DNA from: Parabacteroides sp. ZJ-118 | GTDB taxonomy: Bacteria > Bacteroidota > Bacteroidia > Bacteroidales > Tannerellaceae | NCBI RefSeq assembly: GCF_011038785.1 | Contig: NZ_JAAKDT010000001.1 | Span: forward strand, 124,001 to 188,000 | Direction of reading: 5' to 3' | Length of the DNA stretch: 64,000 nt | Shown here: in pieces, positions 8,002-17,459 of the stretch | Position numbering within the stretch: position 1 is the first letter of the stretch | Layout: each line of letters starts with the position of its first letter | The notes under the pieces: model-generated | The model's input: only the letters and a program-made list of their open reading frames with translations | What the model was told of the DNA's origin: nothing | The model's database searches: none | Program-made: the position numbers and the translations under genes

Positions 8002-9840
8002 ATGCAAGCGATTATATTAGCGGCAGGTATGGGCAGACGCCTTAAGGAATTGACACAAAACAACACGAAGTGTATGGTTAAGGTACATAATCAGACCTTA
8101 ATCGAGCGAATGCTTAAACAACTGGCAGCCCTATCACTAAAACGTATAATAATCGTAATAGGTTATAAAGGGGATAAAGTTCGGGAACTTATCGGAAATA
8201 AGATAAACGACACCCCTATCCTCTATGTAGAGAATAACGTATATGATAAAACAAATAATATATACTCGTTATACCTCGCCAAAAACTATCTGGTAGAGGA
8301 TGAGACCATCTTACTTGAATCTGATTTGATTTTTGAAAACTCGATTCTCAGCAAACTGATAAATCATCCTTATCCCAATTTAGCGGTAGTAGCTAAATAT
8401 CGAAGTTGGATGGATGGTACCGTCGTACGATTGGATGAAGACAATAACATATTGAACTTCATCTCAAAAAAGGCCTTTCAGTTTTGTCAAAAGGATTTTT
8501 ATTACAAGACCGTTAACATATACAAGTTCAGCAAGGAGTTTTCCACAAACAAATACATTCCTTTTTTAGAGGCTTACTGCAAGGCCCTCGGTAATAATGA
8601 ATACTACGAACAGGTGCTAAAAGTAATCTCCTTATTGGATAAACCTGACTTAAAAGCTTTGACGATAACAACCGAAAAATGGTATGAGATCGATGACCAA
8701 CAAGATTTAAATAATGCGGAAGCCTTATTCTCGGAGGGTAAACAAGCATTGTCCTTATATGGCAAGCGCTACGGTGGATACTGGCGTTTTCCTATGTTAC
8801 TGGATTTCTGCTATCTCATCAATCCTTATTTCCCAAATACCCGATTGAAGGAGGAAATGAAAGCGAATTTCGATACCCTTCTTACCGAATATCCTTCCGG
8901 CATGCAAGAGAACGCCCAACTAGCTGCCCGTTATGCGGGTGTATCCTCCGAGCAAATCATCGTAGGAAACGGAGCGGCCGAGTTAATCAGCGGTTATATG
9001 CGTATGACCTCTGGCTATACAACAGGAATGGTATTACCCACGTTCGAGGAATACCCGAACCGTTTGGATCCGAAGCGACTGGTGTATTATACACCCAGCA
9101 ACCAAGACTTCTCTTATACCGCTTTAGACATCATCTCTTTCTTTGATAACAAACCGATTGAGCAGCTTTTGATAATTAACCCGGATAACCCATCCGGCAA
9201 TCTATTGCCTAAAGATGAGCTATTCGCGTTAGTCGAATGGTCCGAACGAAAAGGGATTCGTTTAATCGTCGATGAATCTTTCCTTGATTTCGCAAGTCCC
9301 GAGAGGAAACTTTCCCTGTTGGATAAAGAGCTTCTAAACAAATATCCTCATTTGATTATCATTAAGAGCATATCAAAGTCATACGGAGTCCCCGGATTAC
9401 GATTAGGTTTTTTAGCATCGGGAAACAAAGATCTCATACGAGCGTTGAAAAAAGATATATCGATTTGGAACATCAACTCCTTCGCTGAATTTTATATGCA
9501 GATTTTCGTGAAATACTGCGATGACTACGATAAAGCCTGCCATAAATTCTTAAACGAAAGAGAGCGTTTTTTCCAAAATCTACAGGCAGTCTCATATCTT
9601 AGGGTCATTCCTTCCGCCGCAAATTATTTCTTGTGTGAAGTAACCGATACTTACACATCGGAGGAACTTTGTAGCTTTTTATTGTCGGGAAGTAATATCT
9701 TGATAAAAAACTGTGGGACTAAAGCAGGGTTCGAAGGGAAACAATATATCCGAATCGCTATCCGGAACAAGGAAGACAATGATAAGCTAATAGAAGCGCT
9801 GATATCATTGAATAAGAAGGAAGCTCAATCCGGTCTCTAA
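8002..9840 (+). CDS. LicC-like CTP:phospho-alcohol cytidylyltransferase fused to a CobD/HisC-like PLP enzyme
   Basis: Residues 1-240 are a nucleotidyltransferase of the LicC type: LAAGMGRRLKELTQ (6-19), NNIYSLYLA and WYEIDDQQDL. These resemble choline-phosphate cytidylyltransferase rather than sugar-phosphate enzymes. Residues 250-605 are a fold-type I PLP enzyme with NPDNPSG (393-399) and the Schiff-base Lys459 in SISKSYGVPGLRLGF. That pattern is shared by HisC and by CobD-type phospho-amino-acid decarboxylases. A CobD-type decarboxylase would turn O-phosphoserine (or phosphothreonine) into phosphoethanolamine (or aminopropanol phosphate), which the first domain could activate to a CDP compound. 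LicD, 5 kb away, would be the transferase. The alternative is a class I/II aminotransferase, as in 2-aminoethylphosphonate routes. Confidence 0.85.
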   Translation: MQAIILAAGMGRRLKELTQNNTKCMVKVHNQTLIERMLKQLAALSLKRIIIVIGYKGDKVRELIGNKINDTPILYVENNVYDKTNNIYSLYLAKNYLVEDETILLESDLIFENSILSKLINHPYPNLAVVAKYRSWMDGTVVRLDEDNNILNFISKKAFQFCQKDFYYKTVNIYKFSKEFSTNKYIPFLEAYCKALGNNEYYEQVLKVISLLDKPDLKALTITTEKWYEIDDQQDLNNAEALFSEGKQALSLYGKRYGGYWRFPMLLDFCYLINPYFPNTRLKEEMKANFDTLLTEYPSGMQENAQLAARYAGVSSEQIIVGNGAAELISGYMRMTSGYTTGMVLPTFEEYPNRLDPKRLVYYTPSNQDFSYTALDIISFFDNKPIEQLLIINPDNPSGNLLPKDELFALVEWSERKGIRLIVDESFLDFASPERKLSLLDKELLNKYPHLIIIKSISKSYGVPGLRLGFLASGNKDLIRALKKDISIWNINSFAEFYMQIFVKYCDDYDKACHKFLNERERFFQNLQAVSYLRVIPSAANYFLCEVTDTYTSEELCSFLLSGSNILIKNCGTKAGFEGKQYIRIAIRNKEDNDKLIEALISLNKKEAQSGL

Positions 9841-9843
9841 TGT

Positions 9844-11088
9844 ATGGAAACAGGTAAGAAGCTCAAGAACCCTATGATTGCAAATTTTATCTCCTTGGCG
9901 TTGCTTCAAGGAGTTAATTATTTATTACCTTTATTATCATTCCCTTTTTTATTCAGAGTACTCGGTGTAGAACGCTGGGGGCTCGTGACGTTTGGTTACG
10001 CCTTGATGCAATATTTCATCATGTTCACGGATTTTGGCTTTAACTTATCAGCCACGAAATATATCTCTGTGCATAAAACGGATCTAGGTAAAATCAACTC
10101 GTACCTAAATAGCACAATGATTGGACGTTTCTTCTTGTGTGGAGTCAGCTTCGCCATACTACTCATTCTGATCACTTGTTTTGATAAGTTTAAATCAGAG
10201 TCTTCTTTTTACCTCCTATATTTTGGCATGATCATAGGCAATGTTATGTTTCCTATGTGGTTCTTTCAGGGCATGGAGAATATGAAATACATTACGGTAT
10301 TCAATATCGTAGCGAAATCATTAAGTTTCCTTCCATTTTTCATCTTCATTCGAAAACCGGAAAATTATATATACGTGCCGATATGCTATAGTTTTGGCTT
10401 TATTCTTGCCGGGATTGTCAGTATCTTTATCGTTTACTTCAGAATGGGAATGAAGTGGTACTTCACATCGATCGAAGAAATTAGCAACTCCTTAAAAGAT
10501 AGTTCCACTTATTTTCTCTCCCGGGCCTCTACCTCTTTATTCACCACAAGCAACTCGTTTCTATTGGGATTGATTTGCGGGAACACGGCGGTGGGTTACT
10601 ATTCGGCAGCAGAGAAGCTATATCAAGCTTACAACCAGCTATTGACACCATTCACTGGGATATTATTCCCGCATATAGCGAAAAGCCGGGATGTTTTGTT
10701 CTTCAAAAAAGTATTCTATAGAATAACATCCGCCAACTTCTTTTGCGTAGCAATCGTACTTCTATTCTCAAGTTACGTATTAAGATTTGTCTACGGGACA
10801 GTCGATCCGAATATCTTAGAAGTATTCCGGATACTTTTAATCGCTTGTTTCGTAACCATCCCCTCTATGTTACTAGGATATCCATTTCTGGCGGCTATGG
10901 GGCATCCTCTCTATACGAACTATACGGTTATGACTACCTCCATGGTACACATCACCGGATTAGCGATCTTGTATGTTTGCGGGATGATCACCCCTATCAC
11001 GGTAGCCATGATGGTAGTCGCGTCTGAGACACTTCTTATCCTTTTCCGTATTTGTGGGGTGCGCAGATTCCGGCTATTCCAAGCGTAA
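9844..11088 (+). CDS. Polysaccharide flippase, Wzx / RfbX type
   Basis: A 414-residue polytopic inner-membrane protein with about twelve hydrophobic segments and the N-terminal pattern of the oligosaccharide-flippase family (FLFRVLGVERWGLVTFGYAL). It should flip undecaprenyl-linked repeat units to the periplasm. It starts 3 nt after the stop of the LicC-PLP fusion, so the two are surely cotranscribed. Wzy and two glycosyltransferases follow. Confidence 0.9.
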   Translation: METGKKLKNPMIANFISLALLQGVNYLLPLLSFPFLFRVLGVERWGLVTFGYALMQYFIMFTDFGFNLSATKYISVHKTDLGKINSYLNSTMIGRFFLCGVSFAILLILITCFDKFKSESSFYLLYFGMIIGNVMFPMWFFQGMENMKYITVFNIVAKSLSFLPFFIFIRKPENYIYVPICYSFGFILAGIVSIFIVYFRMGMKWYFTSIEEISNSLKDSSTYFLSRASTSLFTTSNSFLLGLICGNTAVGYYSAAEKLYQAYNQLLTPFTGILFPHIAKSRDVLFFKKVFYRITSANFFCVAIVLLFSSYVLRFVYGTVDPNILEVFRILLIACFVTIPSMLLGYPFLAAMGHPLYTNYTVMTTSMVHITGLAILYVCGMITPITVAMMVVASETLLILFRICGVRRFRLFQA

Positions 11089-11124
11089 GAAGCTGGGGCA
11101 AATTTGACAAGCGATTTAAGGAAA

Positions 11125-11212
11125 ACATATCTTAGCTTCATCAACCAAGTATCTTAGGTTCGTCAGCGAAGTATCTTAGGTTCGTCAGCGAAGTATGTTA
11201 AGTTAGATAGAA
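11125..11212. repeat. 22-bp tandem repeat array, intergenic
   Basis: Four head-to-tail 22-bp units in the flippase-polymerase gap. The two central copies (11147-11168, 11169-11190) are identical and share a TATCTTAGGTTCGTCAGC core; the outer two (11125-11146, 11191-11212) are degenerate. Units abut with no spacers, so this is not CRISPR. Function unknown. Confidence 0.8.
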
Positions 11213-11332
11213 CCACGTAAGTAGTTTGAACTTAGGGTACGAGAGATCCACCTCCAAGCGTTTTTCAATAGGGAGAAAAGCAAATAAATGCAAAAAGGAT
11301 AACAATACATAGTTTATTCCAAGAATAACCTA

Positions 11333-11340
11333 TAACTTTG
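11333..11340 (+). promoter_or_regulatory. Promoter -7 box before the polymerase gene
   Basis: TAACTTTG, 50 nt before the start at 11391. It is the last element in the 302-nt gap at 11089-11390, which otherwise holds the 22-bp repeat array and AT-rich DNA. Confidence 0.4.
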
Positions 11341-11390
11341 TTCGCTGGTACAAATTATATACAAGTTGCGCGATGCGTTCTTATTAAAGT

Positions 11391-12647
11391 ATGATACAGC
11401 CTTTGATTAATAAACACTTTCTCAATCTGATTCTTTTTACCTTGACTTTTGGTATATTACTATACGATGCCATCGGATTTGATTATACAGATGAGATTTG
11501 TGCCTTATTCCTATTTATTTTATTTGGCATATATCTATTTTCCACATCGGGCTGGAACTTCAACAAGGCTTTTTTAACAACCATTGGTATTTTCCTATTC
11601 TACTTTTGCTATTCTATATGCATTGGCAGTAATACAAAAACAGCGATCATATCAGACATGTTAATTCAGATAAAGCCTTATCTCGCTTTTTTCTGTGTAT
11701 ATTCAATGATGCCAAGCCTCAGTGATTCCCAAAAAAATATCATGAAATCTATTTGCCTTCTATTTTGGTTTCTGTTGCTTTTGATGGGATTGGGGACTCT
11801 TGTAGAACCGAGGATTTTGTTTAAGCTGATGGGGCATCCTACTTATTATGCCGCGGCCGTGGTATGTGTTTCTTTTTGCTATTTATATTGCAGTAAATTC
11901 ACCCGTTTAGAAAAGATCACATTCATTGCCTTGCTATCAATAGGCTTAATCTCCGGAAGATCTAAATTCTATGGCTTTTTTGCCCTAACCGCATTTATCA
12001 CACTCTACTTTTCTAACATCAAGCAGTTTAAATTAAATGCTAAGAATATCACGATCCTATTACTTATGGTCACCGTGATCTTATTCGCTGCCAGAGAGAA
12101 AATATACTTCTATTTCTATCAGGCGATAACAAATGAGGTAGATAAAGACATGATCGCCCGTTATGTCCTATATACGACCGCCCCACAAATATTAATTGAC
12201 TATTTCCCGTTCGGTAGCGGGTTCGCCAGCTTCGGGACATTTTCTTCGGGAGTATATTATTCAACTATCTATTCGAAATATGGCATTGACGGGATATGGG
12301 GCATGAGTAAAGATTTTTACAATTATATAGCAGATACTTACTACCCTTCCTTAGCCCAATTTGGTGTTGTAGGGATCATCTTATACATCACGTTTTGGGT
12401 TTACATTTTAACGAAGGCGATACAATTTCATAGGAAGACTTATAACATGAAGTATTTGTCTATGGTATTGATGATCACTGGTTTCTTTATCATAGAGGGT
12501 ACTACCGACTCAACATTCACAACGCATAGGGGCTTTTTTGTCCTTATGCTATTAGGTTTGATATTATCAGATTTGAAGAACGGGGTGACAGATATAATTC
12601 ATCCGGACACAAAAGAGTTACAAGATGAGAATACTTCAGATAAATAA
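11391..12647 (+). CDS. O-antigen / capsule polymerase, Wzy-like
   Basis: A 418-residue membrane protein with about ten to twelve hydrophobic segments and a large polar loop near residues 245-320. This topology and its place between a flippase and GT4 glycosyltransferases are typical of Wzy polymerases, which join repeat units in the periplasm. Sequence identity in this family is always low, so the call rests mainly on topology and context. The end overlaps the next start by 23 bp, implying translational coupling. Confidence 0.75.
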   Translation: MIQPLINKHFLNLILFTLTFGILLYDAIGFDYTDEICALFLFILFGIYLFSTSGWNFNKAFLTTIGIFLFYFCYSICIGSNTKTAIISDMLIQIKPYLAFFCVYSMMPSLSDSQKNIMKSICLLFWFLLLLMGLGTLVEPRILFKLMGHPTYYAAAVVCVSFCYLYCSKFTRLEKITFIALLSIGLISGRSKFYGFFALTAFITLYFSNIKQFKLNAKNITILLLMVTVILFAAREKIYFYFYQAITNEVDKDMIARYVLYTTAPQILIDYFPFGSGFASFGTFSSGVYYSTIYSKYGIDGIWGMSKDFYNYIADTYYPSLAQFGVVGIILYITFWVYILTKAIQFHRKTYNMKYLSMVLMITGFFIIEGTTDSTFTTHRGFFVLMLLGLILSDLKNGVTDIIHPDTKELQDENTSDK

Positions 12648-13848
12648 ATATTTTTTCAAAAAGGGAGGTGCGGAAACCGTCTTTTTCAACACGATCCAGC
12701 TCCTCGAGAGACATGGGCACACAGTTATCCCATTCAGCCTTAAGAATAAGAAGAACGAACCATCTCCTTATGAGCCGTATTTTGTAGACTATCCTGAGCT
12801 ATCGGAGTCTTCTCTACCCCAGAAAATAAAGAATTTACCTGCTTTTATCTATAACAAAGAGGCCGCACGTAAATTGGAGCTGTTGATCCAAAAAGAAAAA
12901 CCGGACGTAGCGCATATACATCTCATGTTTAATAGTATGTCTGTATCGATCCTACCAGTCCTCAAGCGATACAATATTCCCGTTATTATGAGTGTCCACG
13001 ACTATCGTTTAGTCTGTCCCGCATACACATTCACGGATGGGAAAGGGAATTTTTGTGAGCGTTGTAAGACCGGGAATTACTACAATTGCATAACACACAA
13101 ATGCTCAAAAGGTAGTCTTATCAACAGTTTCATGTTGAGTATGGATAGTTATTTCCGGTCAAAATTCTATTCTCCGATCGATTACATCAATCGATTTATA
13201 TTTGTCAGCAAATTCTCGATGAACAAGCATATTCAAGTAGAGAACCGATTCAAGGATAAATGTACCTATCTGTATAATTTTACCCCGAAGGTAAAAGATT
13301 ACAGCTCGACAAAAGGAGATTATATCTTTTTCTTTGGAAGAATATCCGAGGAAAAGGGTATCCTCACCTTATTGAATGCGATCAAGCAAGTTCCTGATAT
13401 AAAATTAAAATTAGCGGGAACCGGGCCTTTATTGGAGCGACTTAAGTCTCAGTGCCCTCCCAACGCGGAGTTTCTAGGATTCAAACAAGGAGAAGAACTG
13501 CGGGAACTTATTCACAATGCCTCTTTTGTTGTAGTCTCATCCGAATGCTATGAGAATAACCCGATGACAATCATTGAATCCTATAGGATAGGGACTCCCG
13601 TCATTGGTAGTGATTTGGGAGGAATACCGGAGCTGATCATTGAAAACGAGACTGGATATACATTCAAGCCAAAATCATCCGATGACCTAAAAGAAACGAT
13701 TACAAAGGCTTGTTCTATATCTGAGGAGGCCTATGCGAGAATGTCGGAGGAGGCGAAGAAATTCGCGATGGATAACTTCTCGGAAGAAAGCCATTATCAA
13801 AGACTCATCAAAAACTATCAACTCATTATCGATCAGGATAAGCGATGA
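12625..13848 (+). CDS. Glycosyltransferase family 4
   Basis: A 407-residue GT-B enzyme. The N-terminal half has the glycine-rich KGGAETVF loop; the C-terminal half has FFGRISEEKGI and the donor-binding motif ECYENNPMTIIESYRIGTPV (the E-x7-E region), then the GGIPELI loop. A Cys cluster at about 137-157 (CPAYTF, CERC, CITHKC) is present in a subset of GT4 enzymes. It should add a sugar to the lipid-linked repeat unit on the cytosolic face. It overlaps the polymerase gene by 23 bp and the next glycosyltransferase by 4 bp. Confidence 0.9.
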   Translation: MRILQINKYFFKKGGAETVFFNTIQLLERHGHTVIPFSLKNKKNEPSPYEPYFVDYPELSESSLPQKIKNLPAFIYNKEAARKLELLIQKEKPDVAHIHLMFNSMSVSILPVLKRYNIPVIMSVHDYRLVCPAYTFTDGKGNFCERCKTGNYYNCITHKCSKGSLINSFMLSMDSYFRSKFYSPIDYINRFIFVSKFSMNKHIQVENRFKDKCTYLYNFTPKVKDYSSTKGDYIFFFGRISEEKGILTLLNAIKQVPDIKLKLAGTGPLLERLKSQCPPNAEFLGFKQGEELRELIHNASFVVVSSECYENNPMTIIESYRIGTPVIGSDLGGIPELIIENETGYTFKPKSSDDLKETITKACSISEEAYARMSEEAKKFAMDNFSEESHYQRLIKNYQLIIDQDKR

Positions 13849-14924
13849 AAAATGTTTATGTGTTTGGGACAAGGGGTTTCCCGGATGTACAAGGAGGCGT
13901 AGAGAAGCATTGTGAGCGACTTTATCCGGAACTGACTTCTAAATATAACATTTCTGTATTCAGAAGGATTCCATTCGTAAAGAAAAATGCGGGAAAGGTA
14001 TATAAAGGCATCCGATTCATAGATCTGCCTTCTACACGAATAAAAGGATTTGAGCCTTTTTTCCATTCATTCTTGTGCACTATATATTGTATTGTTAAGA
14101 GACCGGATATCGTACATATCCATAACATTGGTCCCGGAATGTTCATACCACTCCTTAAACTCGCCGGGTTAAAAGTTGTCCTTACGTATCATAGCGCGAA
14201 CTATGAGCATAAGAAATGGAATTACCTATCCCGAAAAATATTAAAACTCAGCGAATGGATAGCTGTTAAGGGTTCTACAGCCGTAATCTTTGTCAACAAG
14301 AGGCAAATGTGTCTTTTCAATGATAAAATCCAGCGTAAATCCACTTATATTCCGAATGGAGTATATCGCAAGCGACTAGCGACAAGGACTGATTATATAG
14401 AGAAACTTGGGTTACAACCTCAAAAATATATTTTAGCTGTCGGACGCATTACACAGGAGAAAGGATTTGACTATCTCATTGATAGCTACGTACATTCGTT
14501 ACCTCATGACTTCAAGCTTGTTTTGGCTGGAGGCGTAGACCATAGCTCCTCCTATTCGTCCGAGATCAGTAAAAGAGCCCAAAAGCAGCATGTAATCATG
14601 CCCGGATATGTGGATGGAGAATTTCTAAGACAATTATACTCCCATGCCAGACTCTTTATATTACCTTCTTATAATGAAGGCTTCCCATTAGTACTTTTAG
14701 AAGCGATGAGTTACCATCTACCTATATTGGCAAGTGATATACCCGCTAATAAATTACTTGAGTTAAATCCGGGAGACTATTTCAAAACAGGGGATGCTTT
14801 GGATCTATCGAAGCACATAAAACAAAAACTGGCTCAAGGATTTACCCGGGTCGACTATCCACTCAACGAGTACACGTGGCGGAATGTCAGCGACAAAGTA
14901 ACCACTATCTTTGACAAGATCTAA
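13845..14924 (+). CDS. Glycosyltransferase family 4
   Basis: A 359-residue GT-B enzyme. N-terminal GTRGFPDVQGGVEKHCERL is the glycine-rich acceptor loop of many capsule and rhamnosyl GT4 enzymes; the C-terminal donor site has AVGRITQEKGFDYL and NEGFPLVLLEAMSYHLPI. The start overlaps the preceding stop as ATGA. It is the last gene of the + strand polysaccharide arm. Acceptor and sugar are not predictable. Confidence 0.9.
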   Translation: MKNVYVFGTRGFPDVQGGVEKHCERLYPELTSKYNISVFRRIPFVKKNAGKVYKGIRFIDLPSTRIKGFEPFFHSFLCTIYCIVKRPDIVHIHNIGPGMFIPLLKLAGLKVVLTYHSANYEHKKWNYLSRKILKLSEWIAVKGSTAVIFVNKRQMCLFNDKIQRKSTYIPNGVYRKRLATRTDYIEKLGLQPQKYILAVGRITQEKGFDYLIDSYVHSLPHDFKLVLAGGVDHSSSYSSEISKRAQKQHVIMPGYVDGEFLRQLYSHARLFILPSYNEGFPLVLLEAMSYHLPILASDIPANKLLELNPGDYFKTGDALDLSKHIKQKLAQGFTRVDYPLNEYTWRNVSDKVTTIFDKI

Positions 14925-14970
14925 AAAATATCCCTCAAAATAGCCACATCGTATTTTGAGGGATATTTTT
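14924..14970. terminator. Bidirectional rho-independent terminator
   Basis: A 19-bp inverted repeat (14924-14942 with 14952-14970) around a 9-nt loop, with A/T runs on both flanks. It separates the convergent glycosyltransferase and licD genes and covers the first two bases of the licD stop codon. Confidence 0.85.
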
Positions 14971-15832
14971 ATATAATTGGCTTTATCTCATGAGCGTGCC
15001 GCGCGGCCAAACGCTGCTTCTCAGGAGGTGGAGTCATATAATTGGGCCCATATAATGTCGTTAGATATACATCCGGTCTATGAGGCGCGAAAAACGTTGA
15101 ATCCTCAAAGTCTATCTCTATCACAGGAAAGATATCGTCAAATCGGAAATATCTTTTCCACAAGGTATCAAAACCATGGCCAAGGCGACAGTCTGTACCC
15201 AATCCCCGGTTCTTATCAATGAGTCTCTTCGCAAATTTCATATATTGAAGAACCAGTTTATGGAATACGGGATGAAAAAAAGCCAATATCTTTTTATCGA
15301 TGGACTCATCCTTGAAATATATCGCATCCAGACTCTTACATATAAACGTATTATAGACCTTCACCATTTTTTCAAACATAAAGGGTAATCTCCGCTTATG
15401 ATAACGATCCATAGGAAATATATCTATAAACAATCCCTTCTCACACTCTTCATCCTCATATCCCGGAGATAATATAAAGCTTTTCTTGTCTCTAACCTTA
15501 CAAGGTAGAGGCAAATAATGGTAATGAGGATCCGTCTCTCGAGTCTGCAACATCATATCTTCCGGGAGCTCATTCACGGCAATCTTTACGAAACGCTCAT
15601 AATCCTCACGAATCATACAGATATCCAAATCATCATCCCAAGGTATGAAACCTTTATGGCGAACCGCGCCCAATAAGGTACCCGAACACATCCAATAAGA
15701 AATATCATGCTCCCGACATACATAATCAATAATCTTAAGCATCCTCAACATCACTAATTGCGCTTGACGCAATACGGTTTCTCCTTCTTGACGATTGTCA
15801 GGATATAGCTTCGAGAAATCAACCACGCTCAT
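14969..15832 (-). CDS. LicD-family phosphotransferase
   Basis: LicD enzymes move a phospho-alcohol, classically phosphocholine from CDP-choline, onto a surface glycan. The family core is visible: WMCSGTLLGAVRHKGFIPWD from about 47 to 66, continuing into the acidic metal motif WDDDLDI (65-71), with an HDISYW approach. The 287-residue length is typical. The only cytidylyltransferase nearby is the LicC-like domain at 8002-9840, so its product is the likely donor. It lies 6 nt downstream of wzz in a wza-wzz-licD operon. Confidence 0.88.
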   Translation of the reverse strand: MSVVDFSKLYPDNRQEGETVLRQAQLVMLRMLKIIDYVCREHDISYWMCSGTLLGAVRHKGFIPWDDDLDICMIREDYERFVKIAVNELPEDMMLQTRETDPHYHYLPLPCKVRDKKSFILSPGYEDEECEKGLFIDIFPMDRYHKRRLPFMFEKMVKVYNTFICKSLDAIYFKDESIDKKILAFFHPVFHKLVLQYMKFAKRLIDKNRGLGTDCRLGHGFDTLWKRYFRFDDIFPVIEIDFEDSTFFAPHRPDVYLTTLYGPNYMTPPPEKQRLAARHAHEIKPII

Positions 15833-15838
15833 AAGATA

Positions 15839-17449
15839 CTACTTAGAACCTTTACTTTGCTTTTTATATTCTTGGATAAGAAGAGACGATTGCTTTCTTA
15901 CGAATAAATAAGATATAGGTATCACCAAGGTTAGTACCAACATTCCAATAGCCGCATACAATTTACGCGGACCTACAGGCTTACTCTTCACATAGGCAGG
16001 ATCTATCACGCGAGCCTTATCTCTTGTCTGACCTAAGATCAGAGCGGTCTCCTCTCGCTTCTGAAGTAATATCAAGTAAACGCCTTGAATAATTTCCTGC
16101 CTGCGTTTCAACTCTATAAACTGTCTTTCCGCGACTGGATAATCATTCATTTTCGCGTATATTTCCTGTTCTTTCGCTTTTACGTCCTTTATTGATAACT
16201 GCATTCCTTTTTGGGCGTTACCAATGGTTTTTATGACGCTGCCCCGTAATTTATCCGCTTGCTCCGAAAGTGTCCCGACCAATGGATTATTTATACTTGA
16301 GTTCTGGATCACTCGAGCTCGCTCTAGCAATACTTCATTATACGATGTTAAAGGACTCCCCTTCTCTCCTTCTTGAGCAGACAATAAAACAGGTACCAAA
16401 TTATATTTATTCGCGGGATCTTTCACGAATTCATCCATCATATTGATGATATTGGATTGAGCCTCCAATTCGATCAACTTTGTTTGTAGTTCTTTCATTT
16501 GCTCCACATAGAATTGAACATCATGCTCAATATCCATCAACCGGTTCTTGCTTTTATAGGCTTCAATCTGGTTCTCGACAGTGGCAAGTTCCGCTACGAT
16601 ATTCTCAATCCGCCCATCTAAGAAGACCAAAGATTTACGAGCCTCTCCTTTTTTATACGCCTCCGCCTCCTCATTGTAGATCGCGATCAATGTATCCAAC
16701 ATATCCGTACCCCGACTCTTTTCATAATCGGTGCAACTCAACTCTATTATGTTTGAGGTCTTGGAGCTCTCCTCTATTAAAAATTCTTTTTCCAAATCCT
16801 CCGCGACCCAACCCGCGGGTCTATATGTGATATTGAGCCTCGCAGCGGGGATATCTTTTTTTCCCGGCGCGACGTCCAAGGTAAAGTTTCCCATCGGTAA
16901 CTCAATGGAGGCAGGCAAGGAGGGAAAACTGAAATGTTCCTTTTTCATATTGACAGACTCCGCGGAAACCTCCGCCTTTCCATTTCTCACGGAGACCGAG
17001 AACTCCACGGCTTCAGCCAGACGCGCGTTTGTAGCAGAATCGGCAACCATCTTTAAAGGAGATTCATCATATAAACGATAACCCCAAGAGAATGGTTCGC
17101 AATAATCCACATTCACGCCTAATTTCAGGACCATATCCCGAAGCAATTTATTGGATGTCAATGTCATTAGTTCATCCTCTATGTTAATGACACTGGAGGA
17201 ACCAGCCCCCAACCCGAAAGATTTCATCAATCCGGCGGCCTCGCCCAGTCCAAAGCTGCCTCCTCCGAGGTCTTTATCTTCCTGGATCTGGATACGGGCC
17301 ATCATCTCATAGGTTCGGGGATAATAAATCAGATATAGAACCGCGGGGATTATAGAAAACAGGAATACCCCTAAAAATAATTTCCAGTGCAACAGATATC
17401 TTACGATAATACTTTTAAGTCCGATTGTTTCGTTGTCTTTCACTTCCAT
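15839..17449 (-). CDS. Wzz-type polysaccharide chain-length regulator
   Basis: Inner-membrane co-polymerase that sets chain length and links to the Wza pore. There are membrane helices at residues 23-42 and near 497-516, with a large periplasmic coiled region between them (EAYKKGEARKSLVFLDGRIE, then VKAKEQEIYAKMNDYPVAER). There is no C-terminal tyrosine-kinase domain. The 536 residues are usual for Bacteroidales Wzz/GNVR proteins. It begins 10 nt after wza and runs into licD. Confidence 0.92.
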   Translation of the reverse strand: MEVKDNETIGLKSIIVRYLLHWKLFLGVFLFSIIPAVLYLIYYPRTYEMMARIQIQEDKDLGGGSFGLGEAAGLMKSFGLGAGSSSVINIEDELMTLTSNKLLRDMVLKLGVNVDYCEPFSWGYRLYDESPLKMVADSATNARLAEAVEFSVSVRNGKAEVSAESVNMKKEHFSFPSLPASIELPMGNFTLDVAPGKKDIPAARLNITYRPAGWVAEDLEKEFLIEESSKTSNIIELSCTDYEKSRGTDMLDTLIAIYNEEAEAYKKGEARKSLVFLDGRIENIVAELATVENQIEAYKSKNRLMDIEHDVQFYVEQMKELQTKLIELEAQSNIINMMDEFVKDPANKYNLVPVLLSAQEGEKGSPLTSYNEVLLERARVIQNSSINNPLVGTLSEQADKLRGSVIKTIGNAQKGMQLSIKDVKAKEQEIYAKMNDYPVAERQFIELKRRQEIIQGVYLILLQKREETALILGQTRDKARVIDPAYVKSKPVGPRKLYAAIGMLVLTLVIPISYLFVRKQSSLLIQEYKKQSKGSK

Positions 17450-17459
17450 CGCCTCATTA

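Noticed and set aside
11125-11212. CRISPR-like array
   Set aside because: Units abut without spacers and there are no cas genes.
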